This document shows, in pieces, positions 1 through 8,661 of a stretch of 10,518 nucleotides of DNA; positions within the stretch are counted from its first letter, which is position 1; every line of letters begins with the position of its first letter. The notes beneath the pieces are model-generated. The model was not told the origin of the DNA. It ran no database searches and saw nothing but the letters and a program-made list of their open reading frames with translations. A program made the translations under genes and the position numbers. This DNA comes from Falsiroseomonas sp038250135 (lineage in GTDB: Bacteria > Pseudomonadota > Alphaproteobacteria > Acetobacterales > Acetobacteraceae), in contig JBBSCP010000155.1 of the NCBI GenBank assembly GCA_038250135.1, positions 1 to 10,518 of the forward strand, given 5' to 3'.

Positions 1-1464
1 ATCACGCTGGACGAGGCCTTCGCCTTCGACGACGTGCTGCTGGTGCCCGCCTATTCCACCGTGCTGCCGAGCGAGACCGAAACCCGCACCCGCCTGACGC
101 GCGAAATCTCGCTCAACATCCCGCTCATCGCCGCGGCGATGGACACGGTGACGGAAGCGCCGATGGCCATCGCCATGGCGCAATCGGGCGGCATCGGCGT
201 GATCCACAAGAACCTCACCCCCGAGGCCCAGGCCGCGCAGGTCAAGCGCGTGAAGAAGTTCGAGAGCGGCATGGTGGTGAACCCGCTCACCATCCACCCC
301 GACCAGACGCTCGCCGAGGTGCGCGCGCTGCAGGAGAACCACCGCATCAGCGGCGTGCCGGTGGTGGAGCGCGGCTCTGGCCGCCTCGTCGGCATCATCA
401 CCAACCGCGATGTGCGCTTCGCCACCGACCCCAATCTGCGCGTCTATGAGTTGATGACCCGGGAAAACCTCGTCACGGCCGATGGCGATGTGACGCCCGA
501 GGTCGCGCGCTCGCTGCTGCACAAGCATCGGATCGAGAAGCTGCTGGTGGTGGATGAGGCCTTCCGCTGCGTCGGCCTGGTCACCGTGAAGGACATGGAC
601 AAGGCGCAGGCCAACCCCAACGCGGTGAAGGATGCGATGGGAAGGCTGCGCGTCGCAGCCGCGACGGGTGTGGGCGAGGATGGCTTCCACCGCGCCAGCC
701 TGCTGATCGAGGCCGAGATCGACGTCATCGTGGTGGACACCGCGCATGGCCATTCCGGCGGCGTGCTGCGCGCCATCGAGCGCATCAAGCGCCTGTCCAA
801 CAGCGTGCAGGTGATGGCCGGCAACATCGCCACACCCGAGGGCGCGCTCGCGCTGATCGAGGCGGGCGCGGATTCGGTGAAGATCGGCATCGGCCCTGGT
901 TCCATTTGCACAACACGCATCGTCGCCGGCGTGGGCGTGCCGCAGCTCACCGCGGTGATGGAGTGTGCCGCCGCCTGCCGCGAGCGCGGCGTGCCGGCGA
1001 TTGCCGATGGTGGCATCCGCAGCTCTGGCGACGTCGCCAAGGCGATCGCGGCGGGCGCGGATTGCGTGATGATGGGCAGCGTCTTCGCCGGCACGGATGA
1101 GGCGCCGGGCGAGGTGTTCCTGTATCAGGGCCGGTCGTACAAATCCTATCGCGGCATGGGCTCGCTCGGCGCCATGGCACGCGGCTCAGCGGATCGCTAC
1201 TTCCAGGCCGAGGTCGCGGACAAGCTGAAGCTGGTGCCCGAGGGGGTCGAGGGCCGCGTCGGCTACAAGGGCCCGGTCGGCACGGTGATCCACCAGATGG
1301 TGGGCGGGTTGCGCGCCGCGATGGGCTATACCGGCAGCGCCACCATCGCCGACCTCCAAGCTCGGGCAAGGTTCCGCCGCATCACCAATGCCGGACTGCG
1401 CGAGAGCCATGTGCACGACGTGGCCGTGACGCGCGAGGCGCCGAACTACCGTCTCGAAGGGTAG
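1..1464 (+). CDS. guaB: IMP dehydrogenase, 5'-truncated by window edge
   Basis: Catalyses the NAD-dependent oxidation of IMP to XMP, the committed step of GMP synthesis, in the cytoplasm. The reading frame is open from base 1 with no start codon. The first visible residues (ITLDEAFAFDDVLLVPA) match the family N-terminus, and alignment with the remembered E. coli numbering suggests only about two or more codons are missing. 487 residues are visible. The TIM barrel is split by a tandem CBS regulatory pair at about codons 91-203. The catalytic loop GPGSICTT carries the nucleophilic Cys at codon 303. The flap GMGSLGAMARGSADRYFQ holds the catalytic Arg at codon 399. All key residues are present. 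The stop is TAG at 1462-1464. The gene ends 7 bp from a convergent gene, with no hairpin between them. guaA, the next enzyme of the pathway, lies about 3 kb downstream on the same strand. Identification is very secure. Confidence 0.98.
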   Translation: MTLDEAFAFDDVLLVPAYSTVLPSETETRTRLTREISLNIPLIAAAMDTVTEAPMAIAMAQSGGIGVIHKNLTPEAQAAQVKRVKKFESGMVVNPLTIHPDQTLAEVRALQENHRISGVPVVERGSGRLVGIITNRDVRFATDPNLRVYELMTRENLVTADGDVTPEVARSLLHKHRIEKLLVVDEAFRCVGLVTVKDMDKAQANPNAVKDAMGRLRVAAATGVGEDGFHRASLLIEAEIDVIVVDTAHGHSGGVLRAIERIKRLSNSVQVMAGNIATPEGALALIEAGADSVKIGIGPGSICTTRIVAGVGVPQLTAVMECAAACRERGVPAIADGGIRSSGDVAKAIAAGADCVMMGSVFAGTDEAPGEVFLYQGRSYKSYRGMGSLGAMARGSADRYFQAEVADKLKLVPEGVEGRVGYKGPVGTVIHQMVGGLRAAMGYTGSATIADLQARARFRRITNAGLRESHVHDVAVTREAPNYRLEG

Positions 1465-1471
1465 GCGCTAC

Positions 1472-2203
1472 TCAGCCGGAGACCCAGCAGCCGAGGCCAC
1501 GTTCGCGCAGCAAGGCGCACCAGCGCTGCGCCGCCTCGGCGTTGGCGAAGCCGCCGACGCGCAGCCGCCAGATCGGCGATTGGTCCGGGCGTTCCACGGC
1601 CAGGATGATCGGCGCGCGGCCCTCGGCCAGGTCGGGCGCCTGCTGCGCGAAACGCGTCCAGTGGCGCATCGCCTCGGAGGCGGCGGCGACAAGTTGCACG
1701 CGCGCGCCTTCCCGCGCCGGGGCTGGGGCGTGGGCGGCGACACGCTCGACCAACGGGGGCGCAGCGGCGGGCGCTTCCGGCTCGACCGGCCCGGCCGTGA
1801 GAGCGATGGCGGCCGGCGCGGGCACCGGTGGGCTCGGCCGTGGAGGTTCCGCCGCTGCGGGTGGCGTGATTGCGCGCGCTACCAGGGCAATGGTTGGGGC
1901 CGGCTCGGGCGCTTCGACGCGCGGCTGGGCCACGGCGACGGGTGCTGCCGCCGGTGCCTCCGCGAGTCCTGGGGCGGGGCTGAGATCGGGCAGCACGGTG
2001 CCGACCTGGCGTCTCGGCAGGGCGGGCGGCATGACGATCCGATCAGGGGGCTCCGCCGCCGCCACCTCGGCCGGCACGGCCACGGGGCGCGGTACGGCGC
2101 AATCGGTGAGCAGTACCAGCAGCGACAGGCCAGCCAACCGCCCCGCCGAGCTGCCGCACAGGAAAGGGGAAAGCCTCCCGGGCTCGGGGGATGTGGCGCC
2201 CAT
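1472..2203 (-). CDS. SPOR-domain envelope protein, putative lipoprotein
   Basis: 243-residue protein. An N-terminal hydrophobic stretch (about residues 22-34, LAGLSLLVLLTD) is followed by Cys35. A long Pro/Ala-rich linker covers about residues 37-163. A C-terminal SPOR-like domain covers about 166-243 (GARVQLVAAASE ... WRLRVGGFANAEAAQRWCALLRERG, ending CWVSG). SPOR domains are known to bind denuded peptidoglycan glycan strands, often at division sites. The layout of membrane anchor, disordered spacer and terminal SPOR domain fits a periplasmic wall-binding protein. The lipobox is LTDC, with Asp just before the Cys instead of the usual Gly/Ala/Ser, so lipidation is doubtful and it could be an ordinary signal anchor. 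I chose the ATG at 2201-2203 over an in-frame GTG at 2240-2242 because a GGAG lies 7 nt before the ATG and nothing similar precedes the GTG. It is convergent with guaB and divergent from the methyltransferase gene. The exact role is unknown. Confidence 0.8.
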   Translation of the reverse strand: MGATSPEPGRLSPFLCGSSAGRLAGLSLLVLLTDCAVPRPVAVPAEVAAAEPPDRIVMPPALPRRQVGTVLPDLSPAPGLAEAPAAAPVAVAQPRVEAPEPAPTIALVARAITPPAAAEPPRPSPPVPAPAAIALTAGPVEPEAPAAAPPLVERVAAHAPAPAREGARVQLVAAASEAMRHWTRFAQQAPDLAEGRAPIILAVERPDQSPIWRLRVGGFANAEAAQRWCALLRERGLGCWVSG

Positions 2204-2210
2204 GGCGTGG

Positions 2211-2215
2211 CTCCG
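2211..2215 (-). promoter_or_regulatory. Ribosome-binding site of the SPOR gene
   Basis: On the minus strand this reads CGGAG, and the GGAG core lies 7 nt before the ATG at 2201-2203. It decides the start: the upstream in-frame GTG at 2240-2242 has no comparable purine-rich element. Confidence 0.55.
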
Positions 2216-2246
2216 CAGCGCTCGGCTTGCGCGATGCCTCACTATC

Positions 2247-2271
2247 GGCTGACATTTGTCGCGTGTCAGCC
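2247..2271. promoter_or_regulatory. Inverted repeat in divergent SPOR/rsmB region
   Basis: A perfect inverted repeat, GGCTGACA - 9 nt - TGTCAGCC, with 8-bp arms at 2247-2254 and 2264-2271. Inside it, GACA-TT-TGTC (2251-2260) is a second, smaller inverted repeat sharing the left arm. It lies 44 bp upstream of the SPOR ATG and about 208 bp upstream of the rsmB-like ATG, so as an operator it would more naturally serve the SPOR gene. It could equally be an RNA hairpin in the SPOR 5' leader. The rest of the 275-bp divergent gap (2204-2478) shows no convincing -35/-10 pair, no tRNA and no credible small gene. An open frame running through it upstream of rsmB has no family resemblance that I recognise. 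Confidence 0.4.
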
Positions 2272-2478
2272 CGTTTCACGCTGAGAATTCGATGATTGCC
2301 GGAGCACGAGCATCGTCCGACAGCAGGATTTTTCGCCGAAGCGTGCCGGCGCGCGCTGCGGCCCCGCCTCCGACCGTGCATGGCCGGGCTTCGTCCTGCG
2401 CACAGCGCGCGCGCTGGATGTCGCGTTGGCACGGCACCACCTACCTCAATTGCTGTTCCACCTGAATCGGATGCCTGT

Positions 2479-3792
2479 ATGACCCCCGCCGCGCGGCTCG
2501 CCGCCGCGATCGACCTTTTGGCCGCGGTCGAAGCCTCGCCCCGCCGCCCGGCGGATGCCATCGCCAATGATTTCTTCCGCGCCCGCCGCTTCATCGGCAG
2601 CTCGGACCGGCGCAACGTCTCGGAACGCGCCTGGGGTGCGATCCGCCAGCGGCTGCGCCTCGCCTGGCACTTTGCCGAGATCGGCGAGCCCAACCCGCCC
2701 GCCCGCATGCTCATGGCCGGCCATCTGCTGCTGGCCGAGGGCTGGGTACTGGCGGGTGTCGAGCAGAACTACTCCGGCGAGCGCTTCGCCCCGGTACCCC
2801 TGGTACCGAGTGAGAAGGCGCTGCTTGAACGCCTCGCCGGCCGGCCCCTGCTGCACCCGGACATGCCCGAGGGCCCGCGCCTCAACCTGCCGATCTGGGC
2901 GCTGCCCGGGCTGGTCGCCCGCTTCGGCGCCGCACTCGCGGCCGAGGCCGTCGCGATGGAGGAGGCCGCGCCGCTCGACCTGCGCGCCAATCTGCTGCGC
3001 GGGACGCGCGAGGAGGCGCTGGCTGCCTTGGCCGCGGAGGGCATCGCGGCCACCGCCACGCCCTATTCCCCCTGGGGCATGCGCATCGCCGACCGCCGGC
3101 CCGTCAGCGCCACCAAGGTGTTCGAATCGGGCCTGATCGAGATCCAGGACGAGGGCAGCCAGCTCATCGCCCTGCTCACCGAAGCGCGACCCGGCATGCG
3201 CGTAGCCGATTACTGTGCCGGCGCGGCGGGCAAGACGCTCGCCTTGGCCGCGACGATGGACAACAAGGGCCATATCGTCGCCTGCGATGTCTCCGTCACA
3301 CGGCTGGAAGGAGCCGTGCGGCGGCTGCGCCGGGCCGGCGTGAACAATGCCGAGCGGCATCTGTTGGTCGCCGGCGACAAGTGGCGCAAGCGCCAGGGCC
3401 GGAAGTTCGACCGCGTGCTGGTGGATGCGCCCTGCACCGGCAGCGGCACCTGGCGGCGCAATCCCGATGCGCGAATCCGCACCAACGCGCGCGACCTGGC
3501 GGAGCTGGTGGCCAAGCAGGCGATGATTCTCGACGATGCATCAGAATTAGTGCGCGTCGGCGGCAGACTGGTCTACGCTACCTGCTCGCTCCTGCCGGAG
3601 GAGGATGAGTTGCAGGTCGAAGCCTTCCTGCTGCGCCACCCCGACTTCGCACCGGTTCCGCTGCCGGCACTGTGGGAGCGGCTTGTGCCTGGCGTCGCGG
3701 CGCCGGGAGAGGGGCCCCATATGGCGTTGTCGCCGGCACGGCATGGGACGGACGGTTTCTTCGCGGCGGTGCTGGAGCGACGTGTTCCATGA
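2479..3792 (+). CDS. rsmB: RsmB/NOP-family 16S rRNA m5C methyltransferase
   Basis: SAM-dependent cytosine-C5 RNA methyltransferase. By family it would modify 16S rRNA (C967 in E. coli numbering), though the exact target cannot be read from sequence. It has 437 residues, close to the usual 430 or so. The N-terminal roughly 70 residues look like the NusB-type helical RNA-binding domain. Motif I, VADYCAGAAGKT, at about residues 242-253 binds SAM. Motif IV, DAPCTGSG, begins at 316 with Cys319. Motif VI, ATCS, contains the catalytic Cys369. The two-cysteine arrangement is diagnostic of RNA m5C enzymes. I chose the ATG at 2479 because the family-like N-terminus (AARLAAAIDLLAAVEAS) begins there. The frame is open upstream to an ATG at 2296, but those 61 codons look non-homologous. 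A weak GGA lies 7 nt before the chosen start. The GNAT gene follows after 34 bp and guaA after that. The symbol is a family assignment; it might be an RsmB-like paralogue (RsmF/NOP2 type). Confidence 0.88.
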   Translation: MTPAARLAAAIDLLAAVEASPRRPADAIANDFFRARRFIGSSDRRNVSERAWGAIRQRLRLAWHFAEIGEPNPPARMLMAGHLLLAEGWVLAGVEQNYSGERFAPVPLVPSEKALLERLAGRPLLHPDMPEGPRLNLPIWALPGLVARFGAALAAEAVAMEEAAPLDLRANLLRGTREEALAALAAEGIAATATPYSPWGMRIADRRPVSATKVFESGLIEIQDEGSQLIALLTEARPGMRVADYCAGAAGKTLALAATMDNKGHIVACDVSVTRLEGAVRRLRRAGVNNAERHLLVAGDKWRKRQGRKFDRVLVDAPCTGSGTWRRNPDARIRTNARDLAELVAKQAMILDDASELVRVGGRLVYATCSLLPEEDELQVEAFLLRHPDFAPVPLPALWERLVPGVAAPGEGPHMALSPARHGTDGFFAAVLERRVP

Positions 3793-3826
3793 ACGTGCGG
3801 TCGCGGCCGGGCCTCGGGGGCGCCAG

Positions 3827-4405
3827 ATGATTTCCATCCGCCGCGCTCGGCCCGGTGATTCGCTGGCCATCGCCCGCGTGCATGTGGCGGCCTGGCGCAG
3901 CGCCTATGCGGGCATCCTGGAGGATCGCTACCTCGCCAACCTCTCGGAGCCGCGACTCGCAGGCTTCTACCAGCGCGCCATCCTTGACCGGCGTGAGGGC
4001 CATGCGGTGTTCGTGGCCACCGCCGCCGGCCATGACCAGCCTGGCGACCAGCCGGGGCCGGATGCCGGAATTATCGGCTTCGCCTCTGGCGGCCGGGCCC
4101 GCCGGCGGGGACTCGGCGAGGGCGAGGTGGAGACGCTCTATGTGCTGGACGATTACCGCGACATCGGAGTCGGCCGCCGCCTGATGCGCGCCATGGCGGC
4201 CCATCTGCGCGCCATCGGCTGCAATTCCGCCATGGCCTGGGTGCTACAGGACAACCCGAGTCGCTTCTTCTACCGACACCTCGGCGGCCGGCTTGCGATG
4301 CATGAGGCGATTCGCGTGGCCGACAAGGGCGTGGAGCAGGTCGCCGTGCTGTGGGACCCGATCGACACGCTGCTGGCCGCGACAGCGCCCGTGAAGGGAA
4401 GCTAG
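3827..4405 (+). CDS. GNAT-family N-acetyltransferase
   Basis: 192-residue acyltransferase of the GCN5-related fold, expected to transfer an acetyl group from acetyl-CoA to an amine. The substrate is unknown. The N-terminus ISIRRARPGDSLAIARVHVAAWRSAYAG is the usual first strand and helix of the fold. Motif A is LYVLDDYRDIGVGRRL, with the pyrophosphate-binding RDIGVG at residues 111-116 (the R/Q-x-x-G-x-G/A signature). NPSRFFYRHLGGR at about 144-156 is the typical motif B region (N...FY...GF-like). I chose the ATG at 3827 because homology starts immediately after it. The frame is open further upstream but there overlaps the end of rsmB. A G-run 7 nt before it is at best a weak ribosome-binding site. 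It sits 34 bp after rsmB and 39 bp before guaA on the same strand, so cotranscription is likely. Nothing ties it to GMP synthesis or rRNA modification except position. Confidence 0.85.
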   Translation: MISIRRARPGDSLAIARVHVAAWRSAYAGILEDRYLANLSEPRLAGFYQRAILDRREGHAVFVATAAGHDQPGDQPGPDAGIIGFASGGRARRRGLGEGEVETLYVLDDYRDIGVGRRLMRAMAAHLRAIGCNSAMAWVLQDNPSRFFYRHLGGRLAMHEAIRVADKGVEQVAVLWDPIDTLLAATAPVKGS

Positions 4406-4444
4406 CCGCTTGCCCCCGGGGCACCGCTGTGGTCATAGCCCGCC

Positions 4445-6016
4445 ATGACGCACGCCCCGACCGCCCGGCATGACCGGATCCTCATTCTCGATTTCGGCAG
4501 CCAGGTGACGCAACTCATCGCGCGGCGGCTGCGTGAATCAGGCGGCTATTGCGAGATCTGGCCCTTTAACGCGGCACCCGAGGCGCGCATCCGCGACTTC
4601 GACCCCAAGGGCATCATCCTCTCCGGCGGCCCGGCCTCGGTGACCGAGGGCAAGAGCCCCCGCGCGCCGGACTACGTCTTCGCCTCCGGCCTGCCGGTCT
4701 TTGGCATCTGCTACGGCCAGCAGACGCTGGCACACCAGCTCGGCGGCGTGGTCGAGGGCGGGCATGCGCGCGAGTTCGGCCGCGCCTTCATCGACGTCAC
4801 CGGCGATTGTGCCATCACCCAGGGTGTTTGGGCGAAGGGCGCGCGCGAGCAGGTGTGGATGTCGCATGGCGATCGCATCACCGAGCTTCCGCCCGGCTTT
4901 CGCGTGGTGGCGAGCAGCGAGGGCGCGCCCTTCGCGCTGATCGCCGATGATTCACGACGCTTCTACGGCACGATGTTCCACCCGGAAGTGGTCCACACGC
5001 CGCATGGCGGGGCGCTGCTGCGCAACTTCACGCATGGCATCTGCGGCTGCACCGGCGATTGGACCATGGGCGGCTTCCGCGCCGAGATGATCGCCCGGAT
5101 TCGCGCCCAGGTCGGCTCGGGTCGCGTGGTGTGCGGGCTGTCAGGTGGCGTCGATTCCTCGGTGGCGGCGGTGCTGCTGCATGAGGCGATCGGCGATCAA
5201 CTTACCTGCATCTATGTCGATCACGGGCTGATGCGCGCGAATGAATCAGAGCAGGTGGTCCGCACCTTCCGGGACCGCTTCAACATCAAGCTGATCCAAC
5301 GCGATGCCTCGGATTTGTTTCTCGGCCAGCTGAGTGGCGTCACCGACCCCGAAGTGAAGCGCAAGACCATCGGGCGGCTGTTCATCGAGGTCTTCGAGGA
5401 GGAGCAGAACAAGCTCGGCGGCGCGGATTTCCTCGCCCAGGGCACGCTCTATCCGGACGTGATCGAAAGCGTCTCCGCCACCGGCGGCCCCAGCGTGACG
5501 ATCAAGAGCCACCACAATGTCGGCGGCCTGCCCGCAGGCATGCGCATGCAACTGGTCGAGCCGCTGCGCGACCTGTTCAAGGACGAGGTCCGCGTGCTGG
5601 GCCGTGAGCTTGGCATCCCCGAGGAGATCGTCGGCCGCCATCCCTTCCCGGGTCCGGGCCTCGCCATCCGCATCCCCGGCGAGGTGACGCGCGAGAAGGC
5701 CGATCTGCTGCGCAAGGTCGATGTGATCTATCTGGAGGAGATCCGCGCCGCCGGCCTGTACGACGCCATCTGGCAGGCCTTCGCCGTGCTGCTGCCGGTG
5801 CGCACCGTGGGCGTGATGGGCGATGGCCGTACCTACGACATGGCTTGTGCGCTGCGCGCCGTGACCTCCACCGATGGCATGACGGCGGACGTTTATCCCT
5901 TCAGCATGGATTTCCTGAGCCGGGTTTCGAACCGCATCGTGAACGAGGTGCGCGGCATCAACCGCGTGACCTATGACATCACGAGCAAGCCGCCGGGGAC
6001 CATTGAGTGGGAGTAG
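4445..6016 (+). CDS. guaA: GMP synthase (glutamine-hydrolysing)
   Basis: Converts XMP, ATP and glutamine to GMP, the last step of guanine-nucleotide synthesis, and acts on the product of guaB upstream. It has 523 residues, normal for the two-domain bacterial enzyme. The class I glutamine amidotransferase domain (about 10-200) has nucleophile Cys89 in GICYGQQ and His179 and Glu181 in FHPEVVH. The ATP-pyrophosphatase domain carries the P-loop SGGVDSS at residues 233-239. The C-terminal dimerisation/XMP-binding part has HPFPGPGLAIRIPGE, VGVMGDGRTY and the conserved end TSKPPGTIEWE. All catalytic residues are present. The ATG at 4445 is the only sensible start: homology (RILILDFGSQVTQLIARR) begins 10 residues later. 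No clear ribosome-binding site is visible. A small TGCCCC-C-GGGGCA palindrome at 4411-4423 sits in the gap before it. Confidence 0.98.
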   Translation: MTHAPTARHDRILILDFGSQVTQLIARRLRESGGYCEIWPFNAAPEARIRDFDPKGIILSGGPASVTEGKSPRAPDYVFASGLPVFGICYGQQTLAHQLGGVVEGGHAREFGRAFIDVTGDCAITQGVWAKGAREQVWMSHGDRITELPPGFRVVASSEGAPFALIADDSRRFYGTMFHPEVVHTPHGGALLRNFTHGICGCTGDWTMGGFRAEMIARIRAQVGSGRVVCGLSGGVDSSVAAVLLHEAIGDQLTCIYVDHGLMRANESEQVVRTFRDRFNIKLIQRDASDLFLGQLSGVTDPEVKRKTIGRLFIEVFEEEQNKLGGADFLAQGTLYPDVIESVSATGGPSVTIKSHHNVGGLPAGMRMQLVEPLRDLFKDEVRVLGRELGIPEEIVGRHPFPGPGLAIRIPGEVTREKADLLRKVDVIYLEEIRAAGLYDAIWQAFAVLLPVRTVGVMGDGRTYDMACALRAVTSTDGMTADVYPFSMDFLSRVSNRIVNEVRGINRVTYDITSKPPGTIEWE

Positions 6017-6035
6017 CGGCGGCGGGCTTCGCTTC

Positions 6036-6050
6036 GTGACATACCGTCAC
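6036..6050. promoter_or_regulatory. Short inverted repeat upstream of the protease gene
   Basis: GTGAC-ATACC-GTCAC, with 5-bp perfect arms, lies 20 bp after the guaA stop and about 112 bp before the protease start. It could be an operator for the protease gene or part of the guaA 3' end. It is short, and I see no recognisable promoter hexamers at a proper spacing in the 145-bp gap (6017-6161), so the function is open. Confidence 0.25.
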
Positions 6051-6103
6051 AACGCCATGCCCTTCCCCCGGGGCCCTGCCATGCCAATGTAACCTGTACC
6101 TGC

Positions 6104-6117
6104 CGCGCCGCGGCGCG
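6104..6117. repeat. 14-bp GC palindrome in guaA-protease gap
   Basis: CGCGCCGCGGCGCG is a perfect self-complementary palindrome 44 bp before the protease start codon. It has no loop and no following T-run, so it is not a typical terminator. In such GC-rich DNA a palindrome of this kind may arise by chance. Confidence 0.3.
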
Positions 6118-6146
6118 CCCAGCCTCACCCTGTTGGCCTCACCCGA

Positions 6147-6153
6147 GAGAAGG
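6147..6153 (+). promoter_or_regulatory. Ribosome-binding site selecting a TTG start
   Basis: GAGAAGG ends 8 nt before the TTG at 6162, which is the best-spaced Shine-Dalgarno-like element in the window. The first in-frame ATG, at 6183, would be 29 nt away. This supports initiation at TTG and keeps a full-length signal peptide. Confidence 0.6.
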
Positions 6154-6161
6154 TTGCCCCC

Positions 6162-7706
<1,545 letters not shown>

Positions 7707-7712
7707 GGGAAT

Positions 7713-7745
7713 AGGCTTGGAGAGGGCGCTGCCCTCTCCAAGCCT
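7713..7745. terminator. Bidirectional terminator-like hairpin
   Basis: A perfect 15-bp inverted repeat, AGGCTTGGAGAGGGC and its complement (arms 7713-7727 and 7731-7745), with a 3-nt GCT loop. It starts 7 bp after the protease stop codon, and its last base is the first base of the serB stop triplet on the plus strand. It therefore lies exactly between two convergent genes and can serve both. There is no T-run on either side, so strict intrinsic termination is not proven. Confidence 0.75.
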
Positions 7746-8638
7746 CAGCTGCCCGCAAACGCCGCGCGCCGGTAGCCCTGCGCGAACAGCAACGCGGTCA
7801 GGTCGTTGTGGTCAATCCGCGCCCGGGCCGCCGCTGCGACCACCGGTTTTGCCCGGAACGCCACGCCCAATCCCGCCGCGCCGATCATGTCGAGGTCGTT
7901 CGCCCCATCCCCCACGGCGAGGGTCGCGCTCATCGGCAGGCCGTTCTCGGTGGCGAGGCGCGTGAGCGTGGCGAGCTTGGCGTAGCGGTCGAACACCGGC
8001 TCGCCTACGCGGCCGGTGAGCCGGCCCTCGGCGATCAGGAGTTCGTTCGAGACGTGGTGATCGAAGCCCAGTTTGGCCTTCACCCGCCCGGTGAAGAAGG
8101 TGAAGCCGCCCGAGGCCAGGCAGGTCACGGCGCCGGCCGCCCGCATCGTCGCGACCAGCGTCGCAGCACCAGGCATGATCTTGGTGGCCGCCCAGGTGGC
8201 CTCCAGCGCTGCGACATCGAGCCCGGCGAGCATGCCCACGCGCTCGATCAGCGCGGCGCGGAAATCGAGCTCGCCATTCATCGAGCGCCTGGTGATCGCC
8301 GCGATCTGCTCCTTGAGGCCGGCATAGGCAGCCAGCTCGTCGAGCGTCTCGGAGGTGACGATGGTGCTGTCCATGTCGGCGACGAGCAGCTTCTTCTGTC
8401 GCCCCGCCACGGGCTGCGCGATGGCGTCCACCGGCGCCGCGCCGATGGCGGGGCGGATGGCGGCTGTCACCAGTTCGGGCGCGGCGCCGGTGAAGGGGAT
8501 GTCCACCGCCTCGCCCGGCGCGAGCCAATCCGGCGTGCCAGGGATGGCGCCGATGGCCTCCATCGCCGCGCGGCAGCGGGCGGGGAGGGTGGGGTCGAGG
8601 GTGCCGGGGGCGGCGATCAGCGTCAGGACATGGGGCAT
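7745..8638 (-). CDS. serB: Phosphoserine phosphatase
   Basis: Hydrolyses O-phosphoserine to serine, the last step of the phosphorylated serine pathway, in the cytoplasm. It is a HAD-superfamily enzyme of 297 residues, comparable to other SerB proteins with an N-terminal extension. Residues 1-80 form the extension, which resembles a degenerate ACT-like domain (starting MPHVLTLIAAPG). The HAD core follows: motif I DMDST at 88-92 with nucleophile Asp88 and acid/base Asp90; motif II LASGGFT with Ser176; a motif III Lys near 221 (YAKLATLTRLA); and motif IV VGDGANDLDM with Asp244 and Asp248. The ATG lies at 8636-8638. No clear ribosome-binding site precedes it. It is convergent with the protease gene across a shared hairpin and divergent from miaA with 23 bp between start codons. 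Confidence 0.96.
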   Translation of the reverse strand: MPHVLTLIAAPGTLDPTLPARCRAAMEAIGAIPGTPDWLAPGEAVDIPFTGAAPELVTAAIRPAIGAAPVDAIAQPVAGRQKKLLVADMDSTIVTSETLDELAAYAGLKEQIAAITRRSMNGELDFRAALIERVGMLAGLDVAALEATWAATKIMPGAATLVATMRAAGAVTCLASGGFTFFTGRVKAKLGFDHHVSNELLIAEGRLTGRVGEPVFDRYAKLATLTRLATENGLPMSATLAVGDGANDLDMIGAAGLGVAFRAKPVVAAAARARIDHNDLTALLFAQGYRRAAFAGS

Positions 8639-8661
8639 GGTGCGCGCGCTGTGCCACCCGC

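Noticed and set aside
1542..2252. 236-codon plus-strand frame opposite the SPOR gene
   Set aside because: Low-complexity Ala/Gly/Arg/Ser product typical of the complementary strand of GC-rich DNA; the minus strand encodes a credible SPOR domain instead.
2296..2478. 61-codon upstream extension of the rsmB-like frame
   Set aside because: It is in frame and open, but its Arg/Pro/Ala-rich sequence has no resemblance to the family, while recognised homology begins right at the ATG at 2479.
4411..4423. TGCCCC-C-GGGGCA as a terminator between the GNAT gene and guaA
   Set aside because: The loop would be one base, too short to fold as drawn, and there is no T-run; probably a chance palindrome in GC-rich DNA.
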